From the NCBI GenBank assembly GCA_913063265.1, contig CAJXZG010000035.1, positions 1-49,054 on the forward strand: a stretch of 49,054 nt of DNA, given 5' to 3'. The notes beneath the pieces are model-generated. The model was given only the letters and a program-made list of their open reading frames with translations. It did no database searches and was not told where the DNA came from. The position numbers and the translations under genes are program-made. Below, one piece after another: positions 43,559 through 49,054 of this stretch. Every line of letters starts with the position of its first letter. Within the stretch, counting starts at the first letter, position 1. This DNA is from an uncultured Prolixibacteraceae bacterium (GTDB lineage Bacteria; Bacteroidota; Bacteroidia; Bacteroidales; Prolixibacteraceae).

Positions 43559-45628
43559 CTAATTCATTAATTTCATTTGTAAATAGGAAAAAATCAACGC
43601 ATTCATTCGGGCCCGTTGCTCGTTGGTTGAGGCACCGGCATGGCCACCTTCGGTATTTTCAAAATAATAAACCTTGTACCCAAGACTTTCCATTTTTGCC
43701 ACTGCTTTTCGCGCATGTCCCGGATGAACACGATCGTCACGGGTTGAAGTAGTAAAGAAAACCTCAGGATAATTTTTGCCCGGTTTTATATTCTGGTAAG
43801 GCGAATATTGACTAATGTACTCCCATTCTTCCGGTATATCCGGATTTCCATACTCAGCCATCCAGCTGGCACCGGCCAGTAATTTATTATAACGTTTCAT
43901 GTCAAACAGAGGAACTGCACAAACAACTGCATTATATAAATCAGGACGTTGTGTGTAAGCTACACCAACCAGCAATCCTCCGTTACTTCCACCATAAATT
44001 CCCAGTTTTTTGGAAGATGTGATTTTTTTCTCCATCAAACTTTCGGCAACAGCATGAAAATCATCATAAACCAATTGACGGTTTTCTTTTAATCCGGCCT
44101 GGTGCCATTTGGGTCCAAATTCACCACCACCGCGAATATTGGCTAATACATAAACACCTCCTTTTTCAAGCCACGATGTTCCCGTCAGTGCGCTGTACCG
44201 TGGCAATTGAGGGACCTCAAATCCACCATAGGCATAAAGTAAAGTTGGATTATTTCCATCGTATTTGATGTTTTTGTTGTTAACCACAAAATAAGGAATC
44301 TTGGTTCCGTCTTTTGAGACTGCCTCAAATTGTTGTACTTCATATTTATCAGTCGGGAAAAAGGAGGGGAGAGATTTCACCTTTTCAACTGTTCCTTTTT
44401 TTGCATCACCAAAATACAACGTAGATGGCTCAAGGAAATTAGTAAAATAGAAGAAATAATTGTCGCTGTCTTCATCTGCAGATCCCAGGGTAATATTACC
44501 AAATTGAGGTGCATCGATTTTTTCTTTCTTCCAGCCTTTTTTCCAGGTATATTTGAATAGCTCACTTTTTACATTATTGAGCATGTTTACCAGCAATGCA
44601 TCTTTTGTAGTTGACAAAGAAGTTATACTCGAACGTTCGTCGGGTTGAACAATCAATTCAAAATTGTTTTTCCCCGAAATTAAATCATCATAAACAATAC
44701 TCACCACTGCACCTTGTTTATATTCTTTTCCACCTGTATTCCAATCCGACTTTAATTCAAATATTATCAGGTCTTTAAAAATTGCAGATAACTGGATATC
44801 TTCGGGTAAGTCAAGTTCAATTAGCTCATCCTTTTCGATTACATAATATGCCCCCGAATAAAATGAAGTTTTTTGCATAATCATCTGGTAATTTTTTGTG
44901 TGGGTTGGGTGGGTAATTCCCCAAATCCCCATATCTTCCTCTTTACCCTCAAAAACCAGCTTTGCATCTTTCAAATCAGTTCCTCGTTTCCACACTTTTA
45001 CCTGTTTTGGATAGCCCGACGTGGTCATACCATCCCCAAAATCTGTTGAAACCATCACTGTATTTTCATCAATCCAGCTTATGCCGCTTTTTTCTTCGGG
45101 AAGATAAAAACCATCATCAACAAAAGTTTTTGATTCTGCATCAAATTCTTTTACTATAACAGCATCGCCTCCACCTTTTGAGAGGTTAACAAGAAATTTT
45201 TTATAATCAGGGAAAAGGCCCGTAGCTCCCTTGTAAACCCATTTAATATCATCTTCTTTAGATAATTTGTCAATATCCAAAAGTGTTTCCCAGTCAGGAT
45301 TTCCTTTTAAGTATTTTTTTAATTCTGCACGTCTCCAAACTCCACGGGGATTTTCTTTGTCCTGCCAGAAATTATAAATGTAGGAACCATAAATAGCCGG
45401 ATCGGCAATACGTTCATCGGAATTTAATATTTCCAGGTTTTTATCGTATATCGCCTGATAGTTGGGTTGCCTTTTTAAAATTTTCAGAGATACATCATTT
45501 TGTTTTTCCACCCATTCCAGCGATTTTTCACTGTCAATTTCTTCCAGCCAGATAAAAGGATCTTCCTGTGCGAAACTGCTTGCAACTGTAATTGTCATAA
45601 TGAACATTAGTAAAAATATTTTCTTCAT
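43559..45628 (-). CDS. Exported prolyl oligopeptidase (S9A-like)
   Basis: 689 residues from the ATG at 45628, which begins the signal peptide MKKIFLLMFIMTITVASSFA; the frame extends upstream to 45748 but without signal-peptide logic. The N-terminal part is a beta-propeller-like region; the C-terminal alpha/beta hydrolase has the nucleophile Ser in GGSNGGLLVG, the Asp in STRDDRVHP and the His in EGGHAGAS. It cleaves after proline in short peptides, here in the periplasm. It is divergent from the S9B-type peptidase at 45786, with 157 bp between the starts. Confidence 0.9.
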   Translation of the reverse strand: MKKIFLLMFIMTITVASSFAQEDPFIWLEEIDSEKSLEWVEKQNDVSLKILKRQPNYQAIYDKNLEILNSDERIADPAIYGSYIYNFWQDKENPRGVWRRAELKKYLKGNPDWETLLDIDKLSKEDDIKWVYKGATGLFPDYKKFLVNLSKGGGDAVIVKEFDAESKTFVDDGFYLPEEKSGISWIDENTVMVSTDFGDGMTTSGYPKQVKVWKRGTDLKDAKLVFEGKEEDMGIWGITHPTHTKNYQMIMQKTSFYSGAYYVIEKDELIELDLPEDIQLSAIFKDLIIFELKSDWNTGGKEYKQGAVVSIVYDDLISGKNNFELIVQPDERSSITSLSTTKDALLVNMLNNVKSELFKYTWKKGWKKEKIDAPQFGNITLGSADEDSDNYFFYFTNFLEPSTLYFGDAKKGTVEKVKSLPSFFPTDKYEVQQFEAVSKDGTKIPYFVVNNKNIKYDGNNPTLLYAYGGFEVPQLPRYSALTGTSWLEKGGVYVLANIRGGGEFGPKWHQAGLKENRQLVYDDFHAVAESLMEKKITSSKKLGIYGGSNGGLLVGVAYTQRPDLYNAVVCAVPLFDMKRYNKLLAGASWMAEYGNPDIPEEWEYISQYSPYQNIKPGKNYPEVFFTTSTRDDRVHPGHARKAVAKMESLGYKVYYFENTEGGHAGASTNEQRARMNALIFSYLQMKLMN

Positions 45629-45785
45629 ATTATTAATATTTAAAAATTTTAAAATCAAAATCTGTATAGTCAACAAAATTATCCATTTATAACATATAAA
45701 AATCAAAAGTTGTTTTGAAATTTCATTCTCTAGATATATGTTTGGCATTTCAATTTTTATTACAAAACCAGAATCATTATTGTTT

Positions 45786-47882
45786 ATGAAAAAGAACCAT
45801 CAATCAACCATCAAAATTTTAATTTTTAGTTTACTGATATTTACGGGGCTGAATTTAAGCGCACAACAATGGATTAAGGAAATGCCCGGATATGAAAGGT
45901 ACAAGGAAATAGCACCTCAAATCAGAAACTCAGTAAAATCAGGAAGAATAAATGTTAATTGGGCTGAAGACGGAAAATCGTTGGAATACAGTTTTGACGG
46001 TAAAAAATACAACTTTAATATTAAAAAGAAAAATGCAGAAATTATAGGAGAAGGAGAAAGAGAGGAATCTCCAATGGTACGCTATCGCAGAATGATGTCC
46101 GGCCGTCCGGCACGTGGCAGACAATACACTTCGGTTGACTCGCCTGATAAAAGTTTAAAAGCTGTTTACAGAAAAGGAAATGTTTTTATTCTGGAGAATG
46201 AAAGCAAAAAAGAACTTCAGATAACTAAAGAAGGTTCGCTTGAGAAACGCATAAAATTTGGAAATGCCACCTGGGTTTACGGTGAGGAGCTTAGACAAAG
46301 AACTGCAATGTGGTGGTCGCCAGACAGCAAAAAACTGGCTTTTTACAGTTTTGATTTAAGAAATGTTAAAGACTACTATTTGCAATACAAACAAACCGAA
46401 TTTCTGGATTCCATGGATATTGAGCCTTATACAAAAGTAGGTGCAGTAAATCCGGTAGTTGGAATTATGATTTATGATTTGGATACCAAAAAAACAATAG
46501 AAGTTGATGTACGGGACGGAAAGGAATTTACGGATGAAGTAGTTGGACATTACATTTACGATATTGAATGGTCGCCCGATGGAACAGAGTTACTTTTTCA
46601 TCGTACCAACCGAAAACAAAATATTATGGAATGGGCTGCAGCAAACCCTGAAACCGGTAAAAGCAGGGTAGTGGTTCGTGAAGAATGGTTGCCAAGTTAC
46701 ACCACCAATTCTCCTGAATTTCAGTTTTTGGAAGACAAATCTCGTTTTATCTGGCAGTCGGAAAGAACCGGTTTTAAAAACTATTATCTCTATAATTTAA
46801 GCGGAGAATTGCTGGCTACACTTAGCAATAACGATTTTGAAACTGCCGGAATTAAAAAGATTGATGAAGAAAAAGGCTTTTTGTATTACATGGCCCGCAG
46901 TGGTGATAACCATATGAAAGAACAATTGCACCGGGTAAAATTGGATGGTTCTGATGATGTGAGATTAACTGATCCGGCATTTCATCATACCGTGGATATT
47001 TCGCCAGATGGAAAATATTTTATAGATGTGGCACAAACACACGATACTCCTCCTTTTACTACCTTAATGGATACAAAAGGACGACAAGTTTCCCAACTTG
47101 TCGAAAGCGACATGACTAAATTTGAACAGTTAGGATTAAAAAAAGTAGAGGCATTTACATTTACGTCAGTAGATGGGAAAACAGAGTTACATGGTTTAAT
47201 CCATTTTCCTTCCAATTTTGATCCCAATAAAAAATATCCGGTTTTGGTGAGCAATTATGGCGGACCGGAAACCAACGAGTTTAGAGAAACTTTCAGAACG
47301 CCCAATTCATTAACCGAATATGGTTTTTTAATTGTCTCGGTGGATGGAAGAAATGTGGGTGGAAAAGGCAAAGCTACCATGGATACGATTTATGGCGAAC
47401 TGGGATATGCCGAAATGGATGATTTTGCTGAAGGTGTAAAATCCTTGTTCGACCGACCTTATGTTGACAAAGATAGAATCGGAATCTTTGGAACTTCGTT
47501 TGGAGGGACAACTTCGGCAATGTGTTTGCTAAGATTTCCGGAAGTATTTAAGGCGGCTGTTGCCAATTCAGGTGTAATGGACTGGCGTAATTACGATAAT
47601 ATTTACACGGAACGTTATATGAATTTGCTGGATGAAAACCTGGAAGGATATGAGCTAACAAGCGTACAAAAGTATGCTGAGAATCTGGTAGGTAAACTCA
47701 TGATTTTTTATGGAACCCAGGATAATAATGTGCATCCTTCAAATTCTTTACAATTGATCAAAGCTTTACAAGATGAGGGAAAAAGTTTTGAAGTTCAGGT
47801 TGGTCCGGATAAAGGGCATACGGCAGTAAACCGCGAAAGGATGATGGAATTTTTTATTCAGAATTTGGTGTTGGAGGATTAG
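45786..47882 (+). CDS. Exported dipeptidyl-peptidase IV-family serine peptidase (S9B)
   Basis: 698 residues from the ATG at 45786, which opens MKKNHQSTIKI and a signal peptide ending LSAQQ; the upstream start at 45738 lacks these features. A DPP IV-type beta-propeller (about 90-480, e.g. WWSPDSKKLAFYSFD and YDIEWSPDGTELLFH) is followed by a peptidase S9 domain. The catalytic triad is the Ser in GTSFGGTTSA, Asp in GTQDNNVHP and His in DKGHTAVN. It removes X-Pro or X-Ala dipeptides in the periplasm and supports peptide use. The 3' end is followed immediately by a tandem repeat. Confidence 0.9.
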   Translation: MKKNHQSTIKILIFSLLIFTGLNLSAQQWIKEMPGYERYKEIAPQIRNSVKSGRINVNWAEDGKSLEYSFDGKKYNFNIKKKNAEIIGEGEREESPMVRYRRMMSGRPARGRQYTSVDSPDKSLKAVYRKGNVFILENESKKELQITKEGSLEKRIKFGNATWVYGEELRQRTAMWWSPDSKKLAFYSFDLRNVKDYYLQYKQTEFLDSMDIEPYTKVGAVNPVVGIMIYDLDTKKTIEVDVRDGKEFTDEVVGHYIYDIEWSPDGTELLFHRTNRKQNIMEWAAANPETGKSRVVVREEWLPSYTTNSPEFQFLEDKSRFIWQSERTGFKNYYLYNLSGELLATLSNNDFETAGIKKIDEEKGFLYYMARSGDNHMKEQLHRVKLDGSDDVRLTDPAFHHTVDISPDGKYFIDVAQTHDTPPFTTLMDTKGRQVSQLVESDMTKFEQLGLKKVEAFTFTSVDGKTELHGLIHFPSNFDPNKKYPVLVSNYGGPETNEFRETFRTPNSLTEYGFLIVSVDGRNVGGKGKATMDTIYGELGYAEMDDFAEGVKSLFDRPYVDKDRIGIFGTSFGGTTSAMCLLRFPEVFKAAVANSGVMDWRNYDNIYTERYMNLLDENLEGYELTSVQKYAENLVGKLMIFYGTQDNNVHPSNSLQLIKALQDEGKSFEVQVGPDKGHTAVNRERMMEFFIQNLVLED

Positions 47883-47892
47883 TTGTTGGTTG

Positions 47893-47992
47893 CTTGATAC
47901 TGGATACTTGGATACTGGATACTTGGATACTGGATACTGGATACTTGGATAATGGATACTTGATACTTGATACTGGATGCTTGATACTGGAA
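47893..47992. repeat. Tandem repeat of 7-8 bp units (tggatac / ttggatac)
   Basis: About thirteen imperfect units of ttgatac, tggatac and ttggatac run for 100 bp directly after the peptidase stop codon. There are no regular spacers, so this is a minisatellite and not CRISPR. Copy number is likely variable among strains. Confidence 0.85.
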
Positions 47993-48018
47993 AAATTCAC
48001 TCGATGAATTGCTTGCAG

Positions 48019-48063
48019 GAGAACCGTTCCCTCTGTGTTCTAAAATTAGAAGGAACGGTTCTC
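48019..48063. terminator. Strong bidirectional hairpin
   Basis: A perfect 12-bp stem, gagaaccgttcc (48019-48030) and ggaacggttctc (48052-48063), with a 21-bp loop stands between convergent genes ending at 47882 and 48146. The half-site gaacggttct also occurs in the hairpin at 29423-29464. Confidence 0.65.
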
Positions 48064-48145
48064 TTGGTCTATTGAGACAAGAAAGTATTCAATATGTGAC
48101 TAAAGGCATCTGGTGAATATCTATATATGTTAAGAACATGCTATT

Positions 48146-49054
48146 TTACTCAATCTCTCCGTATTTTCTTAATACTTCTTCTACGCATTGATGCTTTTGA
48201 AAATAGGTATCCTCCACTTCCTGAAGGATTCTTTTAAATTCAGGTTTCTCACGGATATCCTTAAAAAAAACTGACTCCTTTAGTTGAATATAATGTCTGG
48301 CACCAATCACTTTTGGGTAAGTATTCATTGTTTTCAACATATTTAAATATTTAAAGGCCTGATCTTTTTCCCCAAGTACCGAATAACATCCGGCAACATC
48401 AATTTGAGTAAGACCATTATAGGCATTTACAGAATTCGATTTAATCAAATCCTCGAGCCTTTTAATTTCTTTTTTTATTATTTCTGTTCCGGTTTCTGTA
48501 TTCCCCGTTTTTAAATAATATAAACCTTTCGCTGCAGTTATGTGTGAAGAATCCATAAATGAGTGGCGAAAAGTTGCAAGTTTTGGCATATAGAGGCCAG
48601 CCTTTTTGTAATCTTCCAGTTGAATAAGAGCAGGATATAAATAATAAATGAAATCAAAATTTATAGAATCCAGCAAAAGTGTTTCTTCAGCATATTCTAC
48701 CACCGATTCTGCTCTTAAATTGTACCAGTCACTCATCAGCAATCGAACGATGTAATTGTAATGATTTTTGTTTTGCCGGTAAATCTCATTAGCATATTTT
48801 TTAGCTTCCTTAGGAAATCCAGTGTGCATTAAGACAAAACAAAATTGTTTAACGGCATTGATATTAGCAAATTCATCTGGAGGAAGATATTTGAGGTATT
48901 TTAAAAAATAGTCAATGAATTCACAAGAATTACCCAGCGCTTTATAATACCAATAGTATGCCAGGTACTCTTCGTATTGCTTCATCCCTTTTTCTTTTGC
49001 AAATTCGATTTGTTTATTGAATGCTTTTTCGGCTTTTAAAGGTTCTTCGATTTC
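48146..49054 (-). CDS. TPR-repeat protein, 5' end beyond window
   Basis: The frame is open from the stop at 48146 to the right edge (302 codons), so the start lies outside; an internal ATG at 48985 would give 279 residues but is preceded by in-frame coding sequence that reads as another helical repeat (EIEEPLKAEKAFNKQIEFAK). Several TPR-like helical pairs are visible, and the C-terminus (FFKDIREKPEFKRILQEVED) resembles the end of the TolB/TPR regulators at 11661 and 15814. It may be the C-terminal half of a third such regulator with its DNA-binding domain upstream. No catalytic motif is seen. Confidence 0.75.
   Translation of the reverse strand, partial: EIEEPLKAEKAFNKQIEFAKEKGMKQYEEYLAYYWYYKALGNSCEFIDYFLKYLKYLPPDEFANINAVKQFCFVLMHTGFPKEAKKYANEIYRQNKNHYNYIVRLLMSDWYNLRAESVVEYAEETLLLDSINFDFIYYLYPALIQLEDYKKAGLYMPKLATFRHSFMDSSHITAAKGLYYLKTGNTETGTEIIKKEIKRLEDLIKSNSVNAYNGLTQIDVAGCYSVLGEKDQAFKYLNMLKTMNTYPKVIGARHYIQLKESVFFKDIREKPEFKRILQEVEDTYFQKHQCVEEVLRKYGEIE

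Noticed and set aside
47893..47992. Possible CRISPR array
   Set aside because: Units are only 7-8 bp with no spacers and no cas genes nearby; it is a tandem minisatellite.

Overview
The window is a chromosomal stretch of an AT-rich member of the Bacteroidota, probably a marine or sediment polysaccharide degrader of the Marinilabiliales/Prolixibacteraceae type. That placement is inferred from gene content: FGly sulfatases, secreted Gfo/Idh/MocA oxidoreductases with twin-arginine-like leaders, DUF1080 lipoproteins, a DUF5060/DUF4038 glycosidase, TolB/TPR/AraC regulators, S9 peptidases and Bacteroidetes-type promoters. No rRNA, tRNA, CRISPR array, SusC/SusD pair or transposase gene was seen. The genes at both edges are cut by the window: a cyclopropane fatty acid synthase on the left and a TPR protein on the right.

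1-2440: lipid and phosphoesterase genes. 2728-8770: a compact defence-like island on the minus strand with five genes packed stop-to-start. In transcription order they are an XRE controller, an 828-residue protein with an Hsp90/MORC-like GHKL ATPase at the N-terminus and a histidine-kinase-like half at the C-terminus, a single receiver protein, an HNH nuclease and an N6-adenine DNA methyltransferase. It reads as a restriction-modification system wired to a two-component phosphorelay. Two related structured direct repeats (2725-2772 and 8721-8769) flank it. This is the best candidate for a little-described system in the window.

8832-13466: serine beta-lactamase-like hydrolase, ankyrin protein, quinone-oxidoreductase-like MDR, and a TolB/TPR/AraC regulator broken by one in-frame TGA. 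13862-22772 (plus strand): a sugar-oxidation cluster with a Gfo/Idh/MocA oxidoreductase, a membrane-tethered AraC/TolB/TPR regulator, two small secreted proteins, a 3' relic of a second oxidoreductase, a DUF1080 lipoprotein, a mandelate-racemase/enolase-type dehydratase and a 2-keto-3-deoxygluconate kinase. 22899-28686 (minus): an efflux operon (HlyD-type adaptor, DUF2955/FUSC-like inner-membrane protein, NodT-type outer-membrane factor, AI-2E-family permease, MDR oxidoreductase), divergent from a glutathione-peroxidase-like gene.

29579-43326: a second carbohydrate cluster with a LacI regulator, a sulfatase, an AraC regulator, a second Gfo/Idh/MocA, a sugar isomerase/epimerase TIM barrel, a DUF1080 lipoprotein, a UroD-fold methyltransferase-like protein, a ROK kinase, a DUF4038 glycosidase, several gene relics (AraC, alpha-L-fucosidase tail, SGNH esterase) and a second sulfatase. 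Together the two clusters suggest desulfation and oxidative (3-keto) cleavage of glycosides followed by sugar-acid and sugar phosphorylation. 43559-47882: two divergent S9 serine peptidases. The right end holds a 7-8 bp tandem repeat, a strong hairpin and the partial TPR gene.

The intergenic regions are rich in palindromic interspersed repeats (15273-15396, 19031-19150, 22845-22885, 29538-29575, 34912-34973, 38040-38180, 43342-43541), some nested inside each other.
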